56,721 nt of DNA from Paludibacteraceae bacterium (GCA_024693065.1 JAILLP010000030.1:1-56721), one strand, 5' to 3'; numbered from the stretch's first letter, positions 28,654 to 38,800 are shown. The notes: generated by a model not told the origin, from the sequence alone. Translations and numbers: made by a program.

Positions 28654-30543
28654 ATGAAGAAGACAATCATAGATGTTTTTGAGAATTCGGTTCGCTGCTA
28701 TGCCCAGAACACGTTTCTGATGGAAAAGGTGGGAACGGAGTGGCAACATACGAGTTACGAACAAGTCCGACAAATGGTCTATCGACTTGGCGCTGGTTTG
28801 CAATCCATCGGTGTGAAGAAGGGGGATAACATGGCGCTCCTCTCGGAAGGCAGGAACATGTGGATCGTCAGCGAGCTGGCAATGTTTTATGCGGGCGCCG
28901 TCAATGTGCCTTTGAGCATAAAATTAGAGGAGAAAAATGATTTGCTTTTCAGGTTAAACCACGGGGATGCGAAGTTCATTATTGTCAGTGGCCAACAGTT
29001 GAAGAAGGTTCGCCTTATCGCAGACCAACTGCCGCTTTTGCAAAAGATCATCGTGTTGGATGAGCAGGCGGAGTATGGCGACAAGGAAGTCTCCGTCCAG
29101 GAGGTGATGCGTATGGGCGACGATTTCCTCTCCCTTCATTCGATGGATGAGTTCCTGAGCGTCGGAAAAAGCATAGAGAATGATGATCTAGCTACTATCA
29201 CATATACCAGTGGAACGACTGCCGACCCTAAGGGCGTTTGCCTAACCCATCGGAACTATACCGCCAATGTGGAACAGTCCCTTTCGAGGGTTACCATCGA
29301 TTCTACATGGCGGACTCTCATCATCCTACCGCTTGACCATTGTTTTGCCCATGTGGTGGGATTCTATGTGATGATGATGCAGGGAGCTTCCGTCGCTACC
29401 GTCCAGGTGGGTCGGACCTCAATGGAAACGTTGAAGAACATTCCGTTGAATATCAAAGAGGTGAAGCCTCATTACATCCTAAGCGTTCCCGCATTGGCCA
29501 AGAGCTTTAAGAAAAACATCGAACAGAATATACAAAACCAAGGGGCGCTTGCTTCCCTTCTCTTCTCTTGGGGAAAGACGATCCGGCAAACCTATTTCGG
29601 AGAGAGTTGCATGGACAATAAAGGGGTGAGGTCGCTCTTGTGGCCTCTCGTGAAACTATTCGACAAGATACTGTTCGATAAGGTGCGTGCCGGGTTCGGA
29701 GGCGAACTGAAGTTCTTCGTGGGGGGTGGCGCCTTGTTGGATAAGGATTTGCAAAAGTTCTATATTGGCATCGGTATCCCTATGTTCCAAGGCTATGGGT
29801 TGAGTGAGGCCACACCTGTTATCAGCACCAACACGCCTACCTTTTATCGATTTGGCTCGTCTGGCAAGTTGGTGGAGCCGATAGAGCTGAAGATATGCGG
29901 TGCGGATGGGAAGGAATTGCCATTGGGCGAGTCGGGAGAAATCGTGGTGAAGGGAGAAAATGTGATGGCCGGTTATTGGAAGAATCCTGTCGCTACGGCT
30001 GAGACCGTGAAGGGTGGATGGCTCTATACGGGAGATTTGGGATACATGACTCCGGAAGGCCTGCTTTTCGTGAAGGGGAGGTTCAAGAGCTTGCTTATTT
30101 CCAGTGACGGGGAGAAATATAGTCCGGAAGGTATAGAAGAGTCTCTGGTGCAACTATGTCCGACCATCGACCAAGTGATGCTCTACAATAATCAATCACC
30201 TACCACCAGCGCATTAATTGTGCCGAACAAGCAGGAATTGACCCGGAAGGGCTTCGACCTGACGAGCGAGGAGGGTAGGAGAGCGGCGATATCCGCCATT
30301 AACCTCGAAATCTCAGCCTTCAGAAAGGGAGGCGAATATGCTGGACTTTTCCCGGAAAGGTGGTTGCCGAGCAGTTTCATTCTGTTGAAGGAACCCTTCT
30401 CGGAACAGAACCACATGATTAACAGTACGATGAAGATGGTGAGGGGTAAGATAGAAAAAGCGTATGCGGAGCAGCTGGCATTCGTCTATACGCCTGAAGG
30501 TAAGAAACTGGATAATGAGTACAATATGAATGCGTTGGCGTAG
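28654..30543 (+). CDS. Long-chain fatty acid--CoA ligase (AMP-forming, FadD/FAA1-like)
   Basis: A 629-residue ANL-superfamily enzyme that activates fatty acids to acyl-CoA through an acyl-AMP intermediate. The ATP-binding P-loop-like motif TYTSGTTADPKGV is near residues 183-195. The GYGLSEATPV motif is near 380. The adenylation hinge region YTGDLGYMTPEGLLFVKGR is near 455-475, followed by K.LLISSDGEKYSPEGIE. No signal peptide or membrane segment is seen, so it is cytosolic or peripheral. The length fits the long AMP-binding forms common in Bacteroidales. Chain-length preference cannot be read from the sequence. It is followed by the convergent ridA gene without an obvious terminator. Confidence 0.9.
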   Translation: MKKTIIDVFENSVRCYAQNTFLMEKVGTEWQHTSYEQVRQMVYRLGAGLQSIGVKKGDNMALLSEGRNMWIVSELAMFYAGAVNVPLSIKLEEKNDLLFRLNHGDAKFIIVSGQQLKKVRLIADQLPLLQKIIVLDEQAEYGDKEVSVQEVMRMGDDFLSLHSMDEFLSVGKSIENDDLATITYTSGTTADPKGVCLTHRNYTANVEQSLSRVTIDSTWRTLIILPLDHCFAHVVGFYVMMMQGASVATVQVGRTSMETLKNIPLNIKEVKPHYILSVPALAKSFKKNIEQNIQNQGALASLLFSWGKTIRQTYFGESCMDNKGVRSLLWPLVKLFDKILFDKVRAGFGGELKFFVGGGALLDKDLQKFYIGIGIPMFQGYGLSEATPVISTNTPTFYRFGSSGKLVEPIELKICGADGKELPLGESGEIVVKGENVMAGYWKNPVATAETVKGGWLYTGDLGYMTPEGLLFVKGRFKSLLISSDGEKYSPEGIEESLVQLCPTIDQVMLYNNQSPTTSALIVPNKQELTRKGFDLTSEEGRRAAISAINLEISAFRKGGEYAGLFPERWLPSSFILLKEPFSEQNHMINSTMKMVRGKIEKAYAEQLAFVYTPEGKKLDNEYNMNALA

Positions 30544-30601
30544 CCAGGTGAGTAAAGCCGGGAACGCCTTCGCATCATTGCCTATTGAATGGGAGTGAGG
30601 C

Positions 30602-30979
30602 TTATTTCTGAGCTATCACTTCCACTTCTATCAGCGCACCTTTGGGTAGGGATTTCACCTCCACACAGGATCTTGCTGGCGCATTGCCCGTGAAATATTC
30701 TCCATATATCTTATTCACAGTGCTGAAACTAGCCATGTCGCAGATGAATACAGTGGTTTTCACCACGTCGGAGTAGGCGAAGCCTGCTGCTTCCAGAATC
30801 TGACCAAGGTTTTTCATCACTTGGATGGTTTGTTCCTCTATGGTCGGACCGGCGATGTTCCCGGTAGCGGGGTTGATCGCGATTTGTCCGGAGGTGTAGA
30901 GGGTGTCGCCAACTTGTACGGCTTGGCTGTAAGGCCCGATGGCTGCAGGCGCGTTAGGTGTGGAAATTATTTTCTTCAT
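30602..30979 (-). CDS. ridA: RidA family enamine/imine deaminase
   Basis: 125 residues, the full family length. RidA hydrolyses reactive 2-aminoacrylate and related enamines made by PLP enzymes, in the cytosol as a trimer. Diagnostic segments are APAAIGPYSQAV near the N-terminus, LYTSGQIAINP, and the C-terminal PARSCVEVKSLPKGALIEVE with the substrate-binding Arg. It is transcribed divergently from the sigma-54 activator gene and converges on the acyl-CoA synthetase gene. Confidence 0.93.
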   Translation of the reverse strand: MKKIISTPNAPAAIGPYSQAVQVGDTLYTSGQIAINPATGNIAGPTIEEQTIQVMKNLGQILEAAGFAYSDVVKTTVFICDMASFSTVNKIYGEYFTGNAPARSCVEVKSLPKGALIEVEVIAQK

Positions 30980-30998
30980 GCTTGAAATTTTTGTTAGA

Positions 30999-31006
30999 CA
31001 AATGTA
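30999..31006 (-). promoter_or_regulatory. Candidate -7 element TACATTTG for ridA
   Basis: Read on the minus strand, it matches TAnnTTTG 19 nt upstream of the ridA ATG. No clear -33 element. It lies next to the oppositely directed promoter of the sigma-54 activator. Confidence 0.45.
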
Positions 31007-31013
31007 ATAATGT

Positions 31014-31047
31014 TTTGGGGAAAATCCATTCGAATGTTGTATTTTTG
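31014..31047 (+). promoter_or_regulatory. Promoter candidate of the sigma-54 activator cluster
   Basis: TTTG at 31014-31017 and TATTTTTG at 31040-31047, separated by 22 nt, resemble the Bacteroidetes -33/-7 pair. The ATG at 31075 lies 27 nt downstream. It fits a housekeeping promoter for the unit running to secG. Confidence 0.5.
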
Positions 31048-31074
31048 TGCTGTTCAGTAAGACGGGGGGCTATT

Positions 31075-32361
31075 ATGATGAACAATAGTGAAATGCAAAG
31101 TGTCAAGAATAAGTTTGGCATCGTGGGGGTGGATCCTGCGTTGAACCGTTCGATTGATGTGGCTGTTCAGGTGGCGTCTACCGATTTATCTGTGCTCGTG
31201 ACGGGGGAGAGTGGAGTAGGTAAGGAGCGGATTCCCCAAATCATCCATCAGTATAGCGCCCGAAAACACAATAAGTACATCGCGGTGAATTGCGGTGCGA
31301 TTCCTGAGGGCACGATCGACTCCGAGTTGTTCGGTCATGTCAAGGGATCGTTCACAGGAGCCACTTCAGATAGGAAAGGGTATTTCGAGGAGGCGAATGG
31401 TGGCACTATCTTCTTGGATGAGGTGGGCGAGCTGCCCCTCTCCACGCAGGTCCGTTTGCTTCGCGTGTTGGAAGCGGGAGAATACATGAAGGTGGGTTCC
31501 TCGGAGGTCTACAAGACGAATGTGCGGGTGGTGGCGGCCACCAATATGGACATGCCTCGTGCCATTTCGGAAGGCCGATTCCGCGAGGATTTGTACTATC
31601 GTTTGAACACTGTGCCGATTACCGTTCCTCCGCTCCGTCAGCGAGGAGACGATATCTATTTGTTGTTCCGCAAGTTCGCGACGGATTTCGCTGAGAAATA
31701 CAAGATGCCGGCGGTCTCTTTGTCTGCTGAGGCTAGAATGTTGCTGCTCCATTACTCCTGGCCGGGTAACGTGCGCCAATTGAAAAACGTGACGGAACAG
31801 ATCTCTGTGCTGGAGACGGACCGTGAGATCTCGAAGGAGACGCTGCTCTCCTATTTGCCGGATCAGGCGGTGGGGGCTAATCTCCCCATGGTTACTCCCT
31901 CTGCGGGCGACAAGTCGTTCAATAGCGAGCGGGAGATCCTTTATCAGGTCCTGTTCGACATGAAGAAGGATATGAACGATTTGAAGAAACTGGTGAATGA
32001 TATTATGCGGAATGCGGGCATGCATGTCGATGATATACAGATGAAGCCAGTGGATGTGCATACCTACCGTGATATCCACCAGTCGTATGAGGGTATGCAG
32101 GGCGTGGATAACTTCCCGACCGACACGACTGTGCCGTCCACACCGGTGACGTCGTCTTCCGTGACGAAGATCAAGTCGCAGCGTGACATCCAGGACATGG
32201 AGGAGTATGTGGAGGAGAATTTCTCCTTGGAGGATGCGGAGAAGGACATGATAAAGAAGGCTTTGGAGAAACACAATAACAAAAGGAAATACGCGGCGCA
32301 GGATTTGAAGATCTCCGAGCGTACGTTGTATAGAAAGATTAAACAATATGGCTTGGAATAA
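31075..32361 (+). CDS. Sigma-54-dependent transcriptional activator without receiver domain
   Basis: I start at the ATG at 31075 (a second ATG follows at 31078), giving 428 residues; the frame is open further upstream but overlaps the promoter region. The AAA+ core has Walker A GESGVGKE (44-51). The sigma-54 contact loop is GSFTGA (91-96), a Ser variant of the usual GAFTGA. Walker B is TIFLDEVGEL (111-120). The arginine-finger region is FREDLYYRLN, and SWPGNVRQLKN is also present. The C-terminal 40 residues are a Fis-type helix-turn-helix (KKYAAQDLKISERTLYRKIK-like). The N-terminus has only about 20 residues before the AAA+ core, so control by phosphorylation of an attached domain is excluded. 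The stop overlaps the start of the LptE-like gene by 14 nt, showing translational linkage. Confidence 0.9.
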   Translation: MMNNSEMQSVKNKFGIVGVDPALNRSIDVAVQVASTDLSVLVTGESGVGKERIPQIIHQYSARKHNKYIAVNCGAIPEGTIDSELFGHVKGSFTGATSDRKGYFEEANGGTIFLDEVGELPLSTQVRLLRVLEAGEYMKVGSSEVYKTNVRVVAATNMDMPRAISEGRFREDLYYRLNTVPITVPPLRQRGDDIYLLFRKFATDFAEKYKMPAVSLSAEARMLLLHYSWPGNVRQLKNVTEQISVLETDREISKETLLSYLPDQAVGANLPMVTPSAGDKSFNSEREILYQVLFDMKKDMNDLKKLVNDIMRNAGMHVDDIQMKPVDVHTYRDIHQSYEGMQGVDNFPTDTTVPSTPVTSSSVTKIKSQRDIQDMEEYVEENFSLEDAEKDMIKKALEKHNNKRKYAAQDLKISERTLYRKIKQYGLE

Positions 32362-32872
32362 GAAGAAAACATATCTTTTCGTGGCGATCGCCTCTGTGTT
32401 GTGCGCGTTCGTCTCTTGTAAGATATCCTATAAGTTCAATGGCTCTTCCATCGATTATACGGTTGTGAAGACGATAAGCATTGATGAGTTCCCGAATAGG
32501 GCGCCGTTGGTTTACGCCTCCTTGTCGTCCGATTTCACGGAAAAGCTGAAGGAGGAGTTCTCTTCCAAGACCGCGCTCCGTTTCGTGGATCATGACGGGG
32601 ATTTGCAGATTTCCGGTGATATTACCGGTTATAATGTGATATCGAGTGGTGTGAACTCCTCTGGAGAGGCTGTCGACTCCCGTCTGCAGATGGCGGTTTC
32701 TGTGCGTTTCGTGAACAAGGTGAACTCCACCGAGAGCTTTGAGAGGACGTTCTCTTCTTACCAGACATTCTCCAATCAGTACACCATCGACCAGGTTCAG
32801 GGCGAACTCAACGGATTGTTGATTGAGGATATCGTTAGCCAGATATTTAATGCAACCGTAGCTAATTGGTAA
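32348..32872 (+). CDS. lptE: LptE family lipoprotein (LPS transport to the outer membrane)
   Basis: 174 residues with a lipoprotein signal: a hydrophobic stretch ending FVSC with Cys24 as the lipidated residue. In the family, LptE forms a plug in the LptD barrel for LPS insertion at the outer membrane. The assignment rests on length, lipobox, the IDYTVVKTISIDEFPNRAP segment and the neighbourhood, which in Bacteroidales carries an LptE family gene between a sigma-54 activator and secG. The start overlaps the preceding gene by 14 nt, and the following gene starts 3 nt after the stop. Confidence 0.8.
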   Translation: MAWNKKKTYLFVAIASVLCAFVSCKISYKFNGSSIDYTVVKTISIDEFPNRAPLVYASLSSDFTEKLKEEFSSKTALRFVDHDGDLQISGDITGYNVISSGVNSSGEAVDSRLQMAVSVRFVNKVNSTESFERTFSSYQTFSNQYTIDQVQGELNGLLIEDIVSQIFNATVANW

Positions 32873-32875
32873 GAG

Positions 32876-33583
32876 ATGACGACAAGTGAAATCATATCGC
32901 TGATGGAACATCCTGGCCGTGTCGCCGAATGCCATTTGAGGGATCTGCAGGATTGTGTGGAACGCTTCCCGTTTGCGCAGACATTCCGATTGCTTTATCT
33001 GAAGGGCCTTCATAATGTGGGAGACCTTCGCTTCGATCAGGAGCTGAGGAAGGCTTCCCTTTATGTCGTTGACCGGAATGCGTTGTGCCAATTGATCCTT
33101 GTGCCGGTGGAAAAGGAGGAGAAGCCTGCCCCCATCCCTGAGAAACTTGCGGATGTGGAGAATGACAGGACCGTCCCTGAAAGGACGTCCCGCATTAATC
33201 CGTCGTTGGCTTATGTCACGGATATGACGGATTTGTTGAACGATTTGAAGCCTATCGACACGGGAAAACCGGTGAAGGAGATGCGTGGACAGAGCCTGAT
33301 CGATGAATTTATATGTTCCCGGGAGTCGGTTGATGAAAATAATTACCCGACAAGTGAGTTGCGGGTGGACCCTGCTCCGCTTCTTCCGGAACAGCCTGAT
33401 AATCAGACGGAAGATACCGAATGTTTTACGGAAACATTGGCCAAAATCTACATCAAACAAAGGAAGTTTGACAAGGCGATAAAAATATTTAGGCAGTTAA
33501 GTTTGAAAAATCCAGAAAAAAGCATTTACTTTGCAGACCAAATCAGATTCTTTGAGAGACTGATAGAGAATTTAAACAATTAA
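32876..33583 (+). CDS. TPR-like protein of the lptE-secG cluster
   Basis: 235 residues without signal peptide or membrane segment. The N-terminal half (about 1-85) is helical with a conserved look (FPFAQTFRLLYLKGL). A low-complexity acidic/proline linker follows. The last 50 residues contain a single TPR-like motif (LAKIYIKQRKFDKAIKIFRQL). I know it as a conserved hypothetical in this position in Bacteroidales; no biochemical role can be stated. It is translated 3 nt behind the lptE stop, and the gap to secG is 9 nt, so all belong to one operon. Confidence 0.8.
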   Translation: MTTSEIISLMEHPGRVAECHLRDLQDCVERFPFAQTFRLLYLKGLHNVGDLRFDQELRKASLYVVDRNALCQLILVPVEKEEKPAPIPEKLADVENDRTVPERTSRINPSLAYVTDMTDLLNDLKPIDTGKPVKEMRGQSLIDEFICSRESVDENNYPTSELRVDPAPLLPEQPDNQTEDTECFTETLAKIYIKQRKFDKAIKIFRQLSLKNPEKSIYFADQIRFFERLIENLNN

Positions 33584-33592
33584 GTTAAAAAA

Positions 33593-33898
33593 ATGATTTA
33601 CACATTTATTACGATTATTGTAGTGATTGCTTCCATCACTTTGATTGGTGCAGTATTAATGCAAAATTCGAAAGGTGGAGGCTTGGTTTCCAGTTTCCAG
33701 GCTCAAAATCAGATTATGGGCGTAAAGAAGACTACGGATTTCATGGAGAAAGCGACTTGGTTTTTGGTGTGTGTGGTGGTTGTGTTGAGTATCGCTAGTG
33801 CTGCTTTTTACCCAAGAGAGGAAGCTGGTGCAAAATCTCAGTTGACTGGACAGGTTGAGTCTCCTACGGCTCCTACTTCTAGCGCTGATGCTGAATAA
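33593..33898 (+). CDS. secG: Preprotein translocase subunit SecG
   Basis: 101 residues with two membrane segments (about 2-21 and 53-73), separated by the signature GGGLVSSFQAQNQIMGVKKT loop. SecG supports SecYE/SecA-driven protein export across the inner membrane, the step before T9SS export for the giant proteins in this window. It is the last gene of the operon, with a strong terminator 25 nt downstream. Confidence 0.92.
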   Translation: MIYTFITIIVVIASITLIGAVLMQNSKGGGLVSSFQAQNQIMGVKKTTDFMEKATWFLVCVVVVLSIASAAFYPREEAGAKSQLTGQVESPTAPTSSADAE

Positions 33899-33922
33899 GG
33901 AAAAAAATGATCTTATTTGTCA

Positions 33923-33952
33923 GGGGGTTGGATGTTTCCGACCCCTTTTTTT
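33923..33952 (+). terminator. Intrinsic terminator after secG
   Basis: GGGGTTGGA (33924-33932) pairs with TCCGACCCC (33937-33945) with one G-T wobble and a TGTT loop, followed by seven T. Confidence 0.88.
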
Positions 33953-33962
33953 CTTTTTTGTG

Positions 33963-33993
33963 TTGTGATATCTTTTCATTTTCATTATATTTG
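33963..33993 (+). promoter_or_regulatory. Promoter candidate for the TPM-domain gene
   Basis: TTG at 33963-33965 and TATATTTG at 33986-33993, spaced by 20 nt, fit the Bacteroidetes -33/-7 pattern. A start site about 6 nt downstream would leave almost no leader before ATG 34005 and about 17 nt before ATG 34017. Confidence 0.55.
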
Positions 33994-34004
33994 TATGAAG
34001 CATA

Positions 34005-34904
34005 ATGAGTAAAGGAATGAGAAAATTATTGTCTATTTTTATCGCTTTGCTTTCGTCTTGTTTGCTTTGTGCGAAACAGTACAGCGTCGACAACATCGAG
34101 ATGGTCCATCTGCAGGATGCGTCACGTTATGTATGCAATCCTGAGAACATTCTGTCGTGGGATTCCGTGGCGGTGATGGACGCTATGCTGAACCAGTTGG
34201 AGGATTCTACTGGCATAGAGGTGGTTGTCATAGCGGTGGATTCCCTCGCGAATCATGATTGCTACGAGACGGCCATCCGTATCGGACAGAAATATGGTGT
34301 GGGTAAATCTTCTTTGAATAATGGACTCGTCATCCTGCTTTCCACGCGGGAGCGTTGCGTGCAGTTCTCCACAGGCTCCGGATTGGAAGGTTATCTGCCG
34401 GATGCGATATGCAAGAGGATCCAAAGAGAATGGATGGTCCCTTATTTCAGTAGGGGGGATTGGACCAGCGGCATGACGATGGGTGTGCGTGTTGTTTACG
34501 AGACGTTACAAGGTTCTATGACTTGGGAGGAGGAAGCGGAAGAATTGACCCTTTTCGAGGTGTTCGTTTTCTTGGGCTGCCTTTTGTTTTTCCCGCTCCT
34601 TGCCATCTATTTCTGGTGGAAAGGCAAGAAATGCCCTCATTGCGGCAAGCATTCCCTGAAACGGCTTACGAGCGAGTTGTCATACTCGGATAGGTCGATG
34701 GTGAAATATAAGGATACGTACCAGTGTGGCAAATGCGGGGAGCAGACGGTTCGTTTGCGGACCATCTATAAGTCGAGCGGCACCTCCCGCAGGTCCGGCG
34801 GTAGCTATGGCGGTGGATTCGGAGGCGGATTCGGCGGTGGCAGGTCGGGCGGACACTTCGGGGGCGGCCATTTCGGCGGAGGTGGTGCAGGCTCCCGATT
34901 CTGA
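34005..34904 (+). CDS. TPM domain membrane protein with zinc ribbon and glycine-rich tail
   Basis: 299 residues from ATG 34005; ATG 34017 is an alternative that fits the promoter spacing better. A signal sequence (LLSIFIALLSSCLLC) leads into a periplasmic TPM domain (about 25-165) with the IGQKYGVG and NNGLVILLS motifs. One membrane segment follows (about 180-203). Then comes a cytosolic zinc ribbon with CPHCGK and CGKCGE, and a tail of GGGFGGG repeats. TPM proteins such as YgcG commonly neighbour LemA, as here. The cellular role is unsettled; envelope stress or membrane repair has been proposed for relatives. The gap to lemA is 61 nt. Confidence 0.85.
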   Translation: MSKGMRKLLSIFIALLSSCLLCAKQYSVDNIEMVHLQDASRYVCNPENILSWDSVAVMDAMLNQLEDSTGIEVVVIAVDSLANHDCYETAIRIGQKYGVGKSSLNNGLVILLSTRERCVQFSTGSGLEGYLPDAICKRIQREWMVPYFSRGDWTSGMTMGVRVVYETLQGSMTWEEEAEELTLFEVFVFLGCLLFFPLLAIYFWWKGKKCPHCGKHSLKRLTSELSYSDRSMVKYKDTYQCGKCGEQTVRLRTIYKSSGTSRRSGGSYGGGFGGGFGGGRSGGHFGGGHFGGGGAGSRF

Positions 34905-34965
34905 TGCCTTCTTCCCGGAGAATAACATGCAATCAATTTAGTATAAATTTATAATTACAAGTAAC

Positions 34966-35547
34966 ATGAAAAAGAGTTCGTTAATTTTAATCGCAGTTCT
35001 AGCTGTCCTTGTGGTTTGGTGCATCAGTGCTTACAACTCCTTGGTCCAGCTGGACGAGAAGGTGACTGCGGCATGGGGTAATGTGGAGACGCAATACCAG
35101 CGCCGTGCGGATCTCATCCCTAACTTAGTAGAGGTTGTGAAAGGTTATGCGAAACATGAGCAGGGGACGCTCACGGCTGTAATCGAGGCGAGAAGCAAGG
35201 CTACTTCCGTCACGATTGACCCTTCGAACATCACACCGGAGGAGCTGGCAAAGTTCCAGGAGGCACAACAGGGTGTCACAAGTGCATTGGGTAAATTGTT
35301 GGCAGTGGCGGAAGCCTATCCTGATTTGAAGGCAGAGGCCCGTTTCGGAGAATTGCAAGCTCAATTGGAAGGCACCGAGAACCGCATCGCGGAGTCCCGT
35401 CGTGTGTTCAATGAGACGGCTAAGGAGTACAACATGAAGCTTCGTACGTTCCCGAATAATATTTTGGGTGGAATCTTTGGACTGAGCACGCGTGCTTACT
35501 TCGAGTCTGATTATGGTGCTAATAAAGCGCCGAAGGTGGAGTTCTAA
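34966..35547 (+). CDS. lemA: LemA family protein
   Basis: 193 residues with one N-terminal membrane anchor (about 5-22) and a helical extracytoplasmic domain. The family signatures YNSLVQLDEKVTAAWGNVE, QRRADLIPNLVEVVKGYA and the ENRIAESRRVFNETAKEYN segment are all present. The molecular function of LemA is not established. Position directly behind a TPM-domain gene and a shared terminator suggest they act together. Confidence 0.93.
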   Translation: MKKSSLILIAVLAVLVVWCISAYNSLVQLDEKVTAAWGNVETQYQRRADLIPNLVEVVKGYAKHEQGTLTAVIEARSKATSVTIDPSNITPEELAKFQEAQQGVTSALGKLLAVAEAYPDLKAEARFGELQAQLEGTENRIAESRRVFNETAKEYNMKLRTFPNNILGGIFGLSTRAYFESDYGANKAPKVEF

Positions 35548-35573
35548 TTATAGGAATTCTCCGAATTTGATAT

Positions 35574-35614
35574 GGGGGAGAAACCGGATGTCGACGGTTC
35601 CTCCCCTCTTTTTT
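35574..35614 (+). terminator. Intrinsic terminator after lemA
   Basis: GGGGAGAAACCG (35575-35586) pairs with CGGTTCCTCCCC (35595-35606) with one mismatch. TCTTTTTT follows. Confidence 0.85.
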
Positions 35615-35703
35615 GCCGATATATTCCGCCATCTGCCTTGTGTGTGAACGGAGAGGAATCCCCGCCTGCCATTTTTTTTTCGAAATTCCGTCTGTTTTTG
35701 GCG

Positions 35704-35733
35704 TGTGAAATAAAACAAAAATCACTATATTTG
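35704..35733 (+). promoter_or_regulatory. Promoter candidate for secDF
   Basis: TATATTTG at 35726-35733 is an exact TAnnTTTG match, with an imperfect -33 TGTG at 35704-35707 (18-nt spacing). The leader to the ATG at 35831 is about 90 nt and AT-rich. The 283-nt gap contains no ORF. Confidence 0.5.
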
Positions 35734-35830
35734 CGCTCCGATTGAAAGTGGGTTCGTTTTTCAGCCCAGTGATTCAGTCTGTTAATGTGAAAAATATATT
35801 TAAAATTATTTATAATTAACTGTTATTAAA

Positions 35831-38800
35831 ATGCAAAACAAAGGATTTGTAAAGTTGATTGCGGTGCTTTTCGCATTCGCTTGCCTCTTTTACCTTTCGT
35901 TTAGCCTTGTCACCAAGCATTATGAGAACAAAGCTTCTAAGATGTTTGGCGAGGGTACGGAGGAATACAACAGGTATCTTGACTCCCTTTCGGGAGAGAA
36001 GATTTGGTTGGGTTATACGTTGAAGGAGTGCCGCGAGAATGAGTTGAACTTGGGTTTGGACTTGAAGGGTGGTATGAATGTGGTGATGGAGGTATCCGTT
36101 TCCGACATCATCAAAACTTTGGCGGGAAGCCAGGCCAATACCGATGAATTTGTGAGTGCGATGAAGCTGGCTAAGGAAAAGCAACTCAACACTCAGAAGG
36201 ATTTCGTGGATCTTTTCGCGGAAGCCTATAAAGAGACGAACCCAGGAAAACCGTTGTTCTATTTATTCTCATACGAGTTGAAGGATAAATTCACGAACAC
36301 GCCAGAGGATCGTGAGGTGGTGTCAGTATTGAAGGAACAGGTGAAAGTCGCTGTGGACAACTCTTTCAATGTGCTCCGTTCCCGTATCGACCGTTTCGGC
36401 GTGGTTCAACCGAATATTCAACAGTTGGATATCGCAGGTCGTATCTTGATCGAGATGCCAGGTGTGAAGGAGCCAGAGCGTGTGCGTAAACTGTTGCAGG
36501 GATCCGCAGACCTCGAGTTCTGGGAGACATTTGATTATGCAGAGGTGTATGAGAACCTTCAGGCGATAAACAATATGGTCAGGGATATGCAGAGCGCTTC
36601 TGAAAAGAAGGCGAGCGGTGAGACTGCGAATGCGGATGAGAATGCAGTGAAGGATACTGTCGCTCAGTCTATCGCGGATAGCCTGATTGCGGCGTCTGCC
36701 GCTTCTGACTCTTTGGACGAGGAGAACATGTCCGTGGAGGAGTACAAGAAACAGAATCCGTTCTTCGCAATCTTGCAACCAATGCAGAGAAGAGACGGAA
36801 AGGGTCCTGTTCTCGGTGTCGCTGAGATCAAGGATACTTCCAAGGTTATGGAGTATTTCAGATTGGCTCGTGAGAAACGTCTGATTCCTTCTAGCCTTCG
36901 TCCGGTATGGTGCATTAAGCCAATGGATAAGGCAGGTCTTTATGTGCAGTTGATCGCTATCAACTCTTCGAGAAGGGACGGTAAGGCTCCGTTGAACGGT
37001 TCCGTTATCACGGACGCCCGCGCGGATCTCAGCCAATTCGGTTCTTCTGCCGAGGTTAGCATGGAAATGAATCAGGAAGGCGCTAAGAAATGGGCTGACT
37101 TGACCAAGAAGAATATTGATAAGAGCGTCGCTATCGTGTTGGATGGTTATGCATACTCTTTCCCGAACGTCAACTGCGAGATTACAGGCGGTCGTTCCCA
37201 AATCACTGGTAACTTCACCATGGAGGAGGCGAAGGACTTGGCCAACGTGTTGAAGTCAGGTAAGATGCCTGCTCCTGCTCATATCGTTCAAGAGGATGTC
37301 GTTGGTCCATCTTTGGGTCAGGAGGCTATCAATGCGGGATTCATCTCTTTCATCGTGGCGTTCATCCTTGTCTTGATTTACATGATCTTCTATTATGGAT
37401 TGATCCCAGGTCTTGTGGCTGACTTCGCGTTGCTTTGCAATGTGTTCTTCATCTTCAGCGTGCTGGCCTCCTTCAAGGCGGTTTTGACGTTGCCAGGTAT
37501 CGCAGGTATCGTGTTGACTCTCGGTATGGCTGTCGATGCGAATGTGTTGATTTACGAGCGTATTCGTGAGGAGAAACGTAACAACAAACCTCTTAAGCAA
37601 GCGTTGGCGGATGGTTATGGAAATGCGTTGAGCGCCATCCTCGACTCTAATATCACTACAGTTTTGACGGGTATCATCCTCTTCGTGTTTGGTACGGGCC
37701 CAATCAAGGGATTCGCCACCACGTTGATTATCGGTGTGCTTTGCTCTTTGTTCACTGCAGTGTTCATCTCTCGTCTGATATTCGATTTCTTGAGCAAGAA
37801 GAAACCTCTTATGATGGAGAGCTTGCCATTCTGCACATCTGTGACGAAGGACTTCCTCCAGAATGTTAACTTCGACTTTATCGGTAAGGCTAAGCCTTTC
37901 ATGATGGGTTCTTTGATTATCTTGCTTATCGGCTTGGCTTCATTGTTCACTTCTGGTTTGAAGTCAGGTATCGACTTCTCTGGTGGACGTAACTACATCG
38001 TTCGCTTCGAACAACCAATCAATACGGCTGAAATGGCTTCTAAATTGAGGGATGTGTTTGATAATGTGAACGTGATCACCATCGGAGAGAGCAACAAAGT
38101 GAGAATCTCCACGAACTACAAGATTATGGAGACTTCTGACAATGTTGACGAGGAAATCGAATCAATGGTTTATGAGGGCGTTAAGTCGTACTTGCCTGAT
38201 GGTGTTACGAAGGATATGTTCTTGAGCCGTTATGTCCGCACGAATGATGGCGGATTTGGCGCTGACGTGGAGGATGGTTCCGTCACATATGGTTTGCAGA
38301 GCTCCCAGAAAGTGGGTCCTACAATGGCAGACGATATCAAGACTTCCGCTATCTTCGCCGTCTTGATCGCTGTGCTTGTGATCGGACTTTATATCTTGAT
38401 CCGTTTCCGCAACCTCTCATTCAGCTTGGGTGCTGTGGCTGCTTTGGTTCATGATACTTTGTTCATCATGGGTATCTTCTCCTTGTTGAAGAATGTCATG
38501 CCATTCTCCATGGAGGTGGATCAGTCGTTCATTGCGGCTATATTGACGGTCATCGGTTACTCTATCAATGATAAGGTGGTCATCTTCGACCGTATCCGTG
38601 AGTTCCGCAAATTGTATAAATCCCGTGACGATCATAAGTTGTTCAATGACGCCTTGAACTCTACTTTGAGCCGTACGTTCAGTACCTCTATGAGTACTTT
38701 GGTGGTGTTGTTGATCATCTTCGTCTTCGGTGGTGACACAATTCGTGGATTCATCTTCGCAATGTTGGTCGGTGTTATTGTCGGCACCTATTCTTCTTGG

